From Albidovulum aestuarii (GTDB lineage Bacteria > Pseudomonadota > Alphaproteobacteria > Rhodobacterales > Rhodobacteraceae), in assembly GCF_029961185.1 (NCBI RefSeq), contig NZ_JASBQQ010000004.1, forward strand, positions 124,001 to 188,000: a stretch of 64,000 bases of DNA, given 5' to 3'. The notes under the pieces are model-generated. The model was given only the letters and a program-made list of their open reading frames with translations, was not told where the DNA came from and made no database searches. How positions within the stretch are numbered: position 1 is the first letter of the stretch; every line of letters begins with the position of its first letter. Shown here piece after piece: positions 25,059 through 33,882 of the stretch. The translations under genes were made by a program, and so were the position numbers.

Positions 25059-26591
25059 TCAGCCTTGCCGCCAGATCGCCAGTGCTTTGCGGATGCCGTC
25101 GAGCATGTGGTCGCGGTCGCTTTCGTGTTCGTAGGTATAGGACCGCTCGGCGGCCGCCAGATGGTCCCAGCCCGGCGCTTCTGCCGCCACGGCGTCGAGA
25201 TGCCGCCTTACGTCGGCATCGTGGCCAAGCTGTGCCGCGATGGCCGCCGCCCAGACCCGTTGGCGCAGATCGGGATGAGCGACGCGCGCCATCGCCTGCG
25301 CCGCGTCTTCGTAGCGGCGCAGCTGGTAGAGCGCCTCGAACTGGATCACGTAATAATGGCCGCTGCGGATCGGCTGGATCTCGTCCAGCCGCGCGAGGCA
25401 ATTCAGCGTCTCGGCGGGCCTGCACCGGACAAGCATCAGGATCGCCATGTCGTGCAGGGTGTCCGCACTCGACGGGTTCAGCCTCAGCGATTGTGAAATA
25501 TTGGCCTCGGCAGCGTCGTACTCCCCGGTAAACGACTGCACGTAGCCAAGCGCGGCCAGCGTGCGCGGTTCGGCCGGAGCGATTTCGACGCCGCGTTGTG
25601 CGTAAGTGCGCGCGCGCTGCCGAACCTCGTCGCTGGCAAGGCCATAGCCATGCTGGGCCAGTTCCGCCCAGGCGAGCCATGACCAGGCAAGGCCGAAACC
25701 GGGATCAACCGCGATGGCCCGTTCAAGATGCTCGCGCGACTCGTCGACCAGAGCCGGGTCGGCCCGCCGCATCAGGGCCATCGCCTTGGCGTAGTGGTCG
25801 AACGCGGTCACGTTGGAGGTTGGCTGTTCCACGGAGCTGCTTCGCCCTTCGATCAGGAGCGCCGAGGCAAGTTGGCCGACGATCCGGACGGTCGCATCGT
25901 CCTGCAGGGTCAGGATAGCGTCGCCGGAGCAGTCGAAGATCTCGGCCCAGACCATAGAGCCATCCGCGCAATCGTTGAGACGGAGCGCCAGAACCGGTCC
26001 GTTGGGGCCCGGGCGTGCCGTTCCGTCGACCAGATAGTCCGCCCGCAGCTTTTCACCCACGCGCACGAGGTCGCGCCCGGCATCTTCGACGGCCGATTCG
26101 ACCGAATGACGCGCGATGACGGTCAGTGTCCGGAACCGTGCAAGGCCCATGCCGATCCCGTCATTGACGAACCCGATGCGGGCGCCGAGGTCCGGTTGGC
26201 CGGTCTGATCCGTGAACGGCAGGATCGCAATTCGGGGCAGATGGCGGGTGCTTCTCGGCGCGGAGTCCCCGGCATCGGGCGCCACCGCGAGCATGTAGCC
26301 GCGCCGCGGCACAGTACGGATCAAGTCACCTGCGTCAGGGCCAAGGGCGCGCCGAATGTCGCTGACCGTCTGGGTCAGGGAATCCTCGGTGACCGTTACG
26401 TCGGGCCAAATCGCGTCGAGCAGTTCCGCCTTGGTCACGACGCGGCCCCTGTTGCGCGCCAGATGGCACAAGAGCGCAAAGGACTTGGCGCGCAGTTCGA
26501 GCGTCTCACCGTCGCGACTGAGCGTGCCGTTGTCGACGTCGAGCGACACCGGTCCGAGTGCAATGCGCCCATCCTGATTGTTGTCCGCCAT
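25059..26591 (-). CDS. Winged-helix (CadC/OmpR-type) regulator with TPR repeats
   Basis: The 510-residue protein starts with an OmpR/CadC-type winged helix (about residues 8-100; ELRAKSFALLCHLARNRGRVVTKAELLDAIWPDVTVTEDSLTQTVSDIRRALG spans the wing). A TolB/FlgO-like middle (LPRIAILPF to about residue 240) and at least four TPR-like helical pairs (residues 280-480) follow. No membrane helix is visible, so it is a cytoplasmic member of this group. The ATG at 26591 gives MADNNQDG; the frame stays open much further. The target is unknown. It follows the DUF1127 gene by 53 bp. Confidence 0.85.
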   Translation of the reverse strand: MADNNQDGRIALGPVSLDVDNGTLSRDGETLELRAKSFALLCHLARNRGRVVTKAELLDAIWPDVTVTEDSLTQTVSDIRRALGPDAGDLIRTVPRRGYMLAVAPDAGDSAPRSTRHLPRIAILPFTDQTGQPDLGARIGFVNDGIGMGLARFRTLTVIARHSVESAVEDAGRDLVRVGEKLRADYLVDGTARPGPNGPVLALRLNDCADGSMVWAEIFDCSGDAILTLQDDATVRIVGQLASALLIEGRSSSVEQPTSNVTAFDHYAKAMALMRRADPALVDESREHLERAIAVDPGFGLAWSWLAWAELAQHGYGLASDEVRQRARTYAQRGVEIAPAEPRTLAALGYVQSFTGEYDAAEANISQSLRLNPSSADTLHDMAILMLVRCRPAETLNCLARLDEIQPIRSGHYYVIQFEALYQLRRYEDAAQAMARVAHPDLRQRVWAAAIAAQLGHDADVRRHLDAVAAEAPGWDHLAAAERSYTYEHESDRDHMLDGIRKALAIWRQG

Positions 26592-26644
26592 GCCTGCACG
26601 CTCCGAGATGGAAGCGGCATGCTCGCGGAGAGAGACAATCCGTG

Positions 26645-26875
26645 TCAAGCGCGACACGCGGGCGTCTGTGGCGTCGTGTCGGTTCCGGCGGTATCGATCG
26701 GTGCGATTCCGATGTCGTCCAAATAATGCGGCGAGAGCGCCGCGAGGCGTTCGACCGCCGCGCGGAGTTCCTCGTCTGCCTGCCGTTTCAGAATCCAACT
26801 CCTGTATGCCTTCCAGACGGATTGAATGCGGCTGAGCGGGTGGGGCAGGGTGTGATGAAGGGTAATGTCGGCCAT
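26645..26875 (-). CDS. DUF1127 small protein
   Basis: The 76-residue protein has the DUF1127 core: an amphipathic helix with WKAYRSWILKRQADEELRAAVERLAALSPHYLDDIGI. In Rhodobacter a DUF1127 protein (CcaF1) binds RNA and sRNAs that control C1 metabolism and stress, and others sense phosphate or oxidants. The role here is not known. ATG 26875 follows GGAGG. It is probably the first gene of a unit with the winged-helix regulator. Confidence 0.85.
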   Translation of the reverse strand: MADITLHHTLPHPLSRIQSVWKAYRSWILKRQADEELRAAVERLAALSPHYLDDIGIAPIDTAGTDTTPQTPACRA

Positions 26876-27015
26876 TTTTTGCCTCCTGATCCGGTTGGGA
26901 CAGCATCGCACCGTCCCTGTTCAGAGCGTGTCAGAAGGCTTGAGAGAAGTCCGGAAGACGGGCTGAAGGTTTTCTGAAACTGCAATGAATCCCAAAATGC
27001 TCTTTGAGAATGGCC

Positions 27016-29829
27016 TCAGCCGTTCTTTAGGATCTTCAGCACGATGGTCTTGCCGCGCTTGACATAGCTCAGTTCGCTGGCGCCGATCGCCGCGACCTGT
27101 CCGCCATCGAGCCGGTCGCCGATCTTCAGCTTGACATAACGCCCGTTCGGCATCCGCACCAGGGCCCGGCGGTTGGCGGAGGAGCCGTAGATGCCGATCA
27201 GGCTGATTTCACTCAGGTTGATCGCGTTCTTTATCGTCGCCTGCTTGGCCACCGTGGCGGTAGTCGGAATGTTCGGGGCCGCCGAGACCGGTTCGGGTTC
27301 GTCGATCTCGACTTGCGGTGCAGCCTGAGACGCGGCCTGCTGCGGGACCTTGGGCGCGGCAAGGCTGGCCGCAACCGCTGCCGCGACCGCGTCATCGACC
27401 GCCGGGGTGGCCGCGATGACCACGGGTCTCAGTCCTTCCGGACGCGCGCGCGGGCGCAGCGATGTGGCCACGGCCTGCGGTGTGGCCGAAGCGAGCGCCT
27501 CGGCGAGTGCTTGGGCTTCGGCCTCTTCCCGCGCGATCCGGGCCTCGGTCGCGGCGACAAGGGCAGCCGGGCGCACCTTCGGCTTCAGCGCGGCATGCGC
27601 CGGATCGACCGGTGCGGGCAGCGGCTCCACTTCGGCCGGGGCAGTCGGGGCCTCTGCCGTGGTCGTGTCAGACGGGGCGGCTTCGGACGGGGCGGTGGCC
27701 TCGGGTTCGCCTTCCGGGGCAGGGGCGGTTTCCGCTGCTTCCGGCTCCGGTTCGGCGGAAGGCAGGAGTGCGGCGGGCCGGGGAATGGGGGCGACCGGGG
27801 GACGTCCTGCGAAGATCGTCACACCATCGGGTGTCTGGACCCCGTCCGGGGTCGGGACGATGAACCCATTGGCGTCGAACTGGTATTCCGTGCCCGGCGG
27901 CGGGGGTACCGGCTGGGGCTCGAGGCCCGGATCGGCAGACGTTGTCGCCGGGGCGAGAAGGCTCAGAACCGGGGCTTCGTCGGCACCGGAATCGGAGTCC
28001 GTACCGATGGACGGGGGAACTTCGGCGCTGGGAGGTGGGGTTTCGTCGGCGGTGGGCGGAGCGGTCCAGATCGTCCCGGCATCCGGGGCAGAGAGGTCGG
28101 GCGCGGCTGCAGCGAGGTTTTCCTCGACTGTGCTTTCAGAGGCCGGTGGCGTGGTATCCTCTGGGGGTTCCACCACATCGATCCGGTCGGCTTCCGGTTC
28201 TGGCGCAGTGGCTGCCACCTCGGTTGGTGCTTCTGGTTCTGTCACCGGCTCTGCCGGTTCGGTAATCGCGGGGGCGTCGGCGACAGTGGTCGGGGTGGAC
28301 GGATCAGAGGCATCCGTGAACCAGAGCGACCCGAAGCCAACAAGCGCCATGAGGACGAGCAGCGCCGCGACAAGCACGAGACCAAGCCTGAGCCGCAACG
28401 GCGGGGCTGAGCGCGTGCCAAGGCCGATGTCCAGTGGCCCGGGCTTCGGCCGGTCTGCCGCTGGCGCGACCGGTTCCGCCGCCTTCTTGCGCTCCAGTAT
28501 CTGCGCCCGTGTACCATGACCCGCATCGGTCAGATGCGCCGACGGGACACGCGAAGCCTTGCCGCGCGGCGTCGGGATGCTGGGTTCATCGACCGGTACG
28601 TCGTCCACCGCCATGTCGGCGCCGGTTACGCCGCGGTTCCGTTCTGGCATCGACCTGTCTGAACCCGGCAGATTGAACCGGGCCGGACGCGCCGTCAGGG
28701 CGGGCGTTTCGGGCTTTCCGGCCGGGATCGCGGGACCCACCCGACGCGACGCGAAGGACGGTGCAGCTGGGATCACCGGCAGGTCTGCCGTTTCATCGAT
28801 GTCCGGCATGTCATCGACCGCGATGAAGGGGGCTTCTGCCGCCTCGCCTGCCGGGACGGGTTCGGGTCCCAGCTCTGCGGCCAGATCGTCCTGAAGCGGG
28901 TCATCGGGATCGGAATGCGGCTGGTCGGCGGGGGGCAGGTCGTCAGCATCATCGCGCATGAGCGCGTCGGTGATACCGAGCCCGGTTTCGGCATCGTTGC
29001 GCCCGGCGCTTTCCGTCACGACGCGTTCGGAGGGAGGGGGCAGGGTTTCGTCGGTTATGTCATCGGCGCTGATATCGGCGCTGATGATCATGGCCTGTTC
29101 GGGTTCTTCGGATCGTTCCGTATCTCCATCCGGGGCATCAGCGGCGTCTGCGCTTTGCTGGGCGGGCTCAGGGGCAGTGGTCGACGGATCAGTGCGTTCG
29201 GGCTTCGGGGCAATCGGTGCGCCGGAACCCGTCGGTTCCTCCGCGTTGCCGATTTCGATCTCCGCATCGGTCGCTGCACTTGCGGCCTCGGCAAGGCGCT
29301 CAGGCTCCGCGTCGCCGATCAGATTGCCACCTTCGGGGAGACGTTTCGCGCCGGACCGGGTCAGGCCGAAAGAGGGTTCGCGCGGGAACTGATCCGGGTC
29401 GGGCGCCGAGGCGAAGCAGAGGGGATGAAAGCCGTGTTCTTCCGCAAAGGCTTCGGCCTCGGCCAGCGTGTCGCGGGCCACCACTGCGACCCGGATGGAT
29501 CCGTCCTGCTCTGCCCAGTCAAACACCAGATCCTCGACCGCATAGGGTGTGCGGCCTTCCAGCGCACCGGCGATCTGAAGGCGGCGCGCGTCATCGTCGG
29601 GGCCAGGCGCGTCGGCCTCGGTGTAGAGAATCTGCGAGGCGGGCAGCACCAGCTTGGTGGCGAACCCGTCCGGTGAGAGCGCTGCAGCAAGGTCGCGTAA
29701 CTCGGCGAGTCGCCCGTCGAGTTCGGGATCAGCGAAATCGGCACGACCGAGCTCCTCCCAGCCATTTCCGGCACGGGCGAGCAGGTCGACCGCATCATGG
29801 TCGAGTCTAAGTGAAAAACCGGGTTCCAT
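27016..29829 (-). CDS. Large membrane protein: PilM/GspL-like N-terminus, PilP/GspC-like C-terminus
   Basis: The 937-residue protein has three parts. Residues 1-150 resemble the PilM/GspL actin-like fold (TKLVLPASQILYT, then LQIAGALEGRTPYAVEDLVFDW). A long acidic, Pro/Ala/Thr-rich linker follows, with one transmembrane helix at about residues 475-500 (RLGLVLVAALLVLMALVGFG). The last 70 residues (SLIGIYGSSANRRALVRMPNGRYVKLKIGDRLDGGQVAAI) look like a PilP/GspC homology region. No other pilus or secretion gene is nearby. Some databases label such proteins translation initiation factor 2, which the sequence does not support. The ATG at 29829 lacks a strong ribosome site. Confidence 0.8.
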   Translation of the reverse strand: MEPGFSLRLDHDAVDLLARAGNGWEELGRADFADPELDGRLAELRDLAAALSPDGFATKLVLPASQILYTEADAPGPDDDARRLQIAGALEGRTPYAVEDLVFDWAEQDGSIRVAVVARDTLAEAEAFAEEHGFHPLCFASAPDPDQFPREPSFGLTRSGAKRLPEGGNLIGDAEPERLAEAASAATDAEIEIGNAEEPTGSGAPIAPKPERTDPSTTAPEPAQQSADAADAPDGDTERSEEPEQAMIISADISADDITDETLPPPSERVVTESAGRNDAETGLGITDALMRDDADDLPPADQPHSDPDDPLQDDLAAELGPEPVPAGEAAEAPFIAVDDMPDIDETADLPVIPAAPSFASRRVGPAIPAGKPETPALTARPARFNLPGSDRSMPERNRGVTGADMAVDDVPVDEPSIPTPRGKASRVPSAHLTDAGHGTRAQILERKKAAEPVAPAADRPKPGPLDIGLGTRSAPPLRLRLGLVLVAALLVLMALVGFGSLWFTDASDPSTPTTVADAPAITEPAEPVTEPEAPTEVAATAPEPEADRIDVVEPPEDTTPPASESTVEENLAAAAPDLSAPDAGTIWTAPPTADETPPPSAEVPPSIGTDSDSGADEAPVLSLLAPATTSADPGLEPQPVPPPPGTEYQFDANGFIVPTPDGVQTPDGVTIFAGRPPVAPIPRPAALLPSAEPEPEAAETAPAPEGEPEATAPSEAAPSDTTTAEAPTAPAEVEPLPAPVDPAHAALKPKVRPAALVAATEARIAREEAEAQALAEALASATPQAVATSLRPRARPEGLRPVVIAATPAVDDAVAAAVAASLAAPKVPQQAASQAAPQVEIDEPEPVSAAPNIPTTATVAKQATIKNAINLSEISLIGIYGSSANRRALVRMPNGRYVKLKIGDRLDGGQVAAIGASELSYVKRGKTIVLKILKNG

Positions 29830-29986
29830 TGTGCGCAAGTAACATTATCGCGGCCCACACCAAAGCCGCATACCCTCTGATTTCTGTCCTAAAGCAGATT
29901 CTTGCCCATGGAAAGCCGTGCCGCCAAGGAACTGCTTGCGGGGAACGTCAAAGCACAGATGATTGTCGCGCAATATGGAGGGATTC

Positions 29987-30688
29987 ATGCGCTTGTTCAG
30001 TATCTTCACGGTCATTCTTGCCCTGTCCGGCCCGGCTTTGGCCGCCGAGACGGGACCCGCCACGATCACGGTGACCGGCGAGGGGCAGGTCGAGGCCGCG
30101 CCGGATATGGCGACGGTGTCGCTCGGGGTGACGACCGAGGGGGACACCGCCTCGTCAGCGCTCGGCGCCAATTCCGAGGCGGTTGCGGCGGTGATCGCCC
30201 GGCTGAAGGCCGAGGCGATCGAGGACCGGGACATCCAGACCTCGGGCCTTTCGCTCGGCCCGCGCTACGATTACGGCGGTTCGAACGGCGGTCAGCCGAA
30301 GATCACCGGTTATCTGGCGATGAACATGGTGACGGTCCGGGTGCGCGACCTCGCGGCGGTCGGAGGCGTATTGGACGGGGTCGTGTCCGAGGGCGCCAAT
30401 ACGCTGAACGGGCTCAGCTTCGGTCTTGAGGACGACGCGTCAGCCATCGACGAGGCGCGGCGGCGCGCCGTGGCCGACGCGGCGCATAAGGCCGCGCTTT
30501 ATGCCGAGGCCGCGGGGGTCAAGCTGGGCCGGGTCCTGTCGATCTCGGAACCGGCAGGCTTCCAGCCGCGCGGCCCGGTGATGATGGCCGAGGCGAGTTT
30601 CGCCAAGGGTGCGGCGGATGTGCCGGTGGCCACAGGCGAGGTCAATCTCGGCGCGTCCGTTTCGATCGTTTACGAGATCGCCGAATAA
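29987..30688 (+). CDS. SIMPL-domain (DUF541) periplasmic protein
   Basis: The 233-residue product has a Sec signal peptide (MRLFSIFTVILALSGPALAAE, cleavage after ALA) and the SIMPL/DUF541 fold (PATITVTGEGQVEAAPDMATVSLGVTTEG). Family members are periplasmic or outer-membrane associated; some reduce oxidative damage, but the biochemical role is unclear. The ATG at 29987 follows GGAGGG; in-frame ATGs upstream would disrupt the signal peptide. It converges with metY across a hairpin. Confidence 0.88.
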   Translation: MRLFSIFTVILALSGPALAAETGPATITVTGEGQVEAAPDMATVSLGVTTEGDTASSALGANSEAVAAVIARLKAEAIEDRDIQTSGLSLGPRYDYGGSNGGQPKITGYLAMNMVTVRVRDLAAVGGVLDGVVSEGANTLNGLSFGLEDDASAIDEARRRAVADAAHKAALYAEAAGVKLGRVLSISEPAGFQPRGPVMMAEASFAKGAADVPVATGEVNLGASVSIVYEIAE

Positions 30689-30702
30689 AACCGAAAACAG
30701 TC

Positions 30703-30730
30703 GGTAAGGTGGGCCTGGGTCCACCTTACC
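30703..30730. terminator. Hairpin between convergent SIMPL gene and metY
   Basis: GGTAAGGTGG (30703-30712) and CCACCTTACC (30721-30730) pair perfectly around an 8-base loop in the 46-bp gap between convergent stops. It probably ends both transcripts, although no long T-run follows. Confidence 0.65.
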
Positions 30731-30734
30731 CTTG

Positions 30735-32021
30735 TCAGGCTGTCGCCTTGGCCAGTGCCTGATCGAGGTCGGCGATGATGTCGTCCGCATCCTCGATCCC
30801 GATCGACAGGCGCACCACGTTCGGTGCCGCACCGGCCGCCTTTTGTTGCTCTTCGGTGAGCTGGCGATGGGTGGTCGAGGCCGAGTGGATGATCAGCGAG
30901 CGGGTATCGCCGAGGTTCGCGACATGGCTGAAGAGTTCCAGCGCGTCCACGAGCTTTACGCAAGCCGCATAGCCACCCTTGACCGCGAAGGTGAAGAGCG
31001 CACCCGCGCCTTTCGGATAGAGCTTCGCCGCCCGGTCAGCATAGGGCGACGAGGCGAGGCCAGCATAGGTCACGTAGTCGACGCGCGGGTCCTTCTCCAG
31101 CCATTCGGCGACCTTCTTCGCATTCGACACATGGCGTTCCATCCGCAGCGAGAGTGTCTCGATCCCCAGAAGCGTGTAATGCGCGGCCTGGGGGTTCATC
31201 GTCATGCCGAGGTCGCGAAGGCCGATGGCAATGGAATGGAACGTGTAAGCAAGGGGCCCGAAGGTTTCGTGGAATTTCAGCCCGTGATAGGCGGGTTCGG
31301 GTTCCGACATCGAGGGGAACTTGCCCGAGGCGGACCAGTCGAACTTGCCCGAATCCACGATGCAGCCGCCGGTCACCGTGCCGTTGCCGGTGAGGTACTT
31401 GGTGGTCGAATGCACCACCAGCGTTGCCCCCATGTCGATCGGGCGGCAGAGATAGGGCGTCGCCGAGGTGTTGTCGACGATGAGCGGCAGCCCGGCCTTG
31501 TCGGCCACACCGGCGAGCGCCGGAATGTCGGTCACGTAGCCTCCCGGATTGGCAATCGACTCGCAGAAGATCGCACGGGTCTTGTCGTCAATCGCCGCCT
31601 CGACCGCAGCAAGATCATCAGTATCGACGAATTTCGCCGACCAGCCGAAGCGTTTGATCGTCTGGCTGAACTGGGTCACGGTGCCGCCGTAAAGCCGGGT
31701 CGAGACGACGATATTGCAGCCCGGTCCCATCAGCGGGAACAAGGCCATGATCTGCGCCGCGTGGCCCGAGGAGCAGCAGACAGCACCCTGACCGCCCTCC
31801 AGAGTCGCGATGCGTTCGGCGAGTGCTGCGACGGTCGGGTTGGTCAGGCGGGAATAAATATAGCCCACTTCCTGAAGGTTGAAGAGTGCTGCGGCGTGAT
31901 CGGCATCGCGAAAGACATAGGCCGTCGTCTGATAGATCGGCACCTGTCGCGCGCCGGTCGCGGGGTCGGGGCGGGCGCCCGCATGAATCTGCAATGTGTC
32001 GAAACCGTAAGTCCTGGCCAT
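30735..32021 (-). CDS. metY: O-acetylhomoserine/O-acetylserine sulfhydrylase
   Basis: The 428-residue PLP enzyme makes homocysteine from O-acetylhomoserine and sulfide in direct-sulfhydrylation methionine synthesis. Cys/Met-metabolism family motifs are present: the N-terminal GFDTLQIHAGARPDPATGARQVPIYQTTAYVF, YSRLTNPT, SSGHAAQIMAL, and the PLP lysine in VVHSTTKYLTGNG. The length above 420 residues favours the MetY over the MetZ branch. ATG 32021. I found no SAM-II riboswitch in the short leader. A small lipoprotein gene lies 89 bp upstream on the same strand. Confidence 0.93.
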   Translation of the reverse strand: MARTYGFDTLQIHAGARPDPATGARQVPIYQTTAYVFRDADHAAALFNLQEVGYIYSRLTNPTVAALAERIATLEGGQGAVCCSSGHAAQIMALFPLMGPGCNIVVSTRLYGGTVTQFSQTIKRFGWSAKFVDTDDLAAVEAAIDDKTRAIFCESIANPGGYVTDIPALAGVADKAGLPLIVDNTSATPYLCRPIDMGATLVVHSTTKYLTGNGTVTGGCIVDSGKFDWSASGKFPSMSEPEPAYHGLKFHETFGPLAYTFHSIAIGLRDLGMTMNPQAAHYTLLGIETLSLRMERHVSNAKKVAEWLEKDPRVDYVTYAGLASSPYADRAAKLYPKGAGALFTFAVKGGYAACVKLVDALELFSHVANLGDTRSLIIHSASTTHRQLTEEQQKAAGAAPNVVRLSIGIEDADDIIADLDQALAKATA

Positions 32022-32110
32022 TCCTGTCTCCGTCAGTTGGTCGCGGCGACGTTAGGCCAAGGGCGGAGGCGGCACAACGGGTCTTGGGTGCTCTGAACAG
32101 TGCGCGGCCT

Positions 32111-32239
32111 TCAGTCGTCGCGCCCCTTGCTCGGGCGGTGATCGGGATAGGCTGCAAAACCCGATCCGGACGACACTTGGCAGGCAGAGACGAGCCCCAC
32201 AACAAATGTGGCAAGCAGAAATGCAGTGATCGGTTTCAT
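32111..32239 (-). CDS. 42-residue lipoprotein, unknown
   Basis: A short gene with ATG at 32239 after GGGAG encodes MKPITAFLLATFVVGLVSAC, a complete lipoprotein signal with lipobox VSAC (Cys20). The mature peptide is only 23 residues and polar (QVSSGSGFAAYPDHRPSKGRDD). Small lipoproteins of this kind anchor in the membrane and are often missed by gene callers. It lies upstream of metY on the same strand and downstream of the Do-type protease. Function is unknown. Confidence 0.65.
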   Translation of the reverse strand: MKPITAFLLATFVVGLVSACQVSSGSGFAAYPDHRPSKGRDD

Positions 32240-32343
32240 CTGTCGGTCTCCCGGTTGTTTCTGTGGCCGTCCCTCGGTTCCATGCTACGGACCGGGCCGA
32301 TCACCGGGAAATCAATTGCCGGACAGGTGGCGTGACCGTCAGA

Positions 32344-33726
32344 TCACCGGCCCGAGAGCCGGATCACCGCGCGTCGGTTGCCGCGTTGGAATTCGATCCG
32401 CCAGCTTTTTCCACCTTGCGCGAGGACGGCCACGAGGTCGTCCGGCGATGCGATCGGGGATCCGTTCACAGCGATGAGGATATCGCCCGGGACAAGTCGT
32501 GTGCGCCGCGCGGGTCCCGCGACCTCGGTCACCACGAGGCCCTCGGCCGTCAGGGGCAGGCCCAGTCGCTCGATCAGGGCGGGGCCGAGCGGGGCGACGG
32601 ACAGACCCGCAAAGATCGTGCCCGCGGGCATCTGTACCGTTTCGACCTCCATCCCCGGCGCCTCTGAAAGCTCGATCTCGGTGGTCGCTTCGATACCGTC
32701 CCGCCAATAGTCGACGATTGCCGTGCCACCGGGACCGAGCACGGCGAGGCGGTAGTCAAGTTCCTGCGGTCCGTCGATGCTCTGGCCGCCGATGCCGGTC
32801 AGCACATCCCCCGCGATAAGGCCCGCCTCTGCGAAGGGGCTTTCGGGATGCAGGTCGCGGATCGCCACCCCACGCGGGAAAGGCAGATCCAGTGCCTCGG
32901 CCAGATCCGCATCAACGGGCTGTACGTCGATCCCTGACCAGGGTCGGGCAAAGTCGGTGGCCCCCGCCTCGGCCTGACGCACATATTGCGCGACGAGATC
33001 GGAGGGGATGGCAAAACCGATGCCGTTCGATCCGCCGGAGCGCGTAAGGATAGAAGTGTTGATGCCGAGAAGGCGCCCGTCCGTATCCACCAGCGCACCG
33101 CCTGAATTGCCCGGATTGATTGCGGCATCGGTCTGGATGAAATAGCCCCGGCCGCGCCCCATATCGCCGCCCGCCCGGGCGAGGCCCGAGATGATACCCG
33201 ACGTCACCGTCTGGCCCACGCCGAACGGATTGCCGATAGCGAGGACCAGATCGCCGACCTCGGCCCCATCGGATCTGGCCAGGTCCAGTGCGGGCAGGCC
33301 CTCGGCCCCGTCGAGCCGGATAACTGCCAGATCGGCAGCCTCATCGGCAAGGATCACCCGGCCGGAATACTCGCGCCGGTCGGTCAGAACGACGCGGATA
33401 TCCTCGGCCCCGCCGACGACGTGATAGTTCGATACGACGATGCCGTCCGACGAAAGGATCACACCCGAGCCGAGCGAGTTCTGCACCCGCGGTACGGTCT
33501 GGCCGAAATCGAAAAGCTGGGAAAAGAACGGGTCGTCGGCGAAGGGGCTGAGGCGCTGGGCGACAATGCGGCTGGCATAGATATTGACGACAGCGGGGGC
33601 AGCCTTTTTCACCACCGGCGCGAAGCTGAGTGATATCTGGGACTGGTTGTCCGGTACCTCGGTCTGGGCCGGGACGGGCAGGGCAAGGGAGATGAGGATC
33701 GGCAGGCAAAAAAGAAGAGCGCGCAT
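32344..33726 (-). CDS. Do/HtrA-family periplasmic serine protease
   Basis: The 460-residue protein has a Sec signal (MRALLFCLPILISLALPVPAQT), a trypsin-like domain with catalytic His102 (SNYHVVGG), Asp132 (EAADLAVIRL) and Ser208 (NPGNSGGAL), and two PDZ-like domains (about residues 260-350 and 375-460). It degrades or refolds damaged envelope proteins. Start: the ATG at 33726 has GGAAG upstream and begins the signal peptide; the ATG at 33738 would add MEAP. It is 104 bp upstream of the small lipoprotein gene. Confidence 0.92.
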   Translation of the reverse strand: MRALLFCLPILISLALPVPAQTEVPDNQSQISLSFAPVVKKAAPAVVNIYASRIVAQRLSPFADDPFFSQLFDFGQTVPRVQNSLGSGVILSSDGIVVSNYHVVGGAEDIRVVLTDRREYSGRVILADEAADLAVIRLDGAEGLPALDLARSDGAEVGDLVLAIGNPFGVGQTVTSGIISGLARAGGDMGRGRGYFIQTDAAINPGNSGGALVDTDGRLLGINTSILTRSGGSNGIGFAIPSDLVAQYVRQAEAGATDFARPWSGIDVQPVDADLAEALDLPFPRGVAIRDLHPESPFAEAGLIAGDVLTGIGGQSIDGPQELDYRLAVLGPGGTAIVDYWRDGIEATTEIELSEAPGMEVETVQMPAGTIFAGLSVAPLGPALIERLGLPLTAEGLVVTEVAGPARRTRLVPGDILIAVNGSPIASPDDLVAVLAQGGKSWRIEFQRGNRRAVIRLSGR

Positions 33727-33882
33727 CGGAGCTTCCATTGGACAGAAAGTTCACGACAAAAGTTTGGTAAGATGGGCGTCGGTTTCAAGGGATGGAGGAT
33801 GTGTGTTGCGTCGGCCCTGAAAACTGCACTGAAACCATCCGGCGTATTCACCGAAGCCCGGCGATGCGCTACTCCCGGCGGG

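Noticed and set aside
27016-29829. Membership in a type II secretion or type IV pilus operon
   Set aside because: No gsp, pil or secretin gene is within the window, so only the domain resemblance is reported.
32022-32110. Possible SAM-II riboswitch in the metY leader
   Set aside because: The 89-bp leader shows neither the conserved SAM-II loops nor the pseudoknot pattern.
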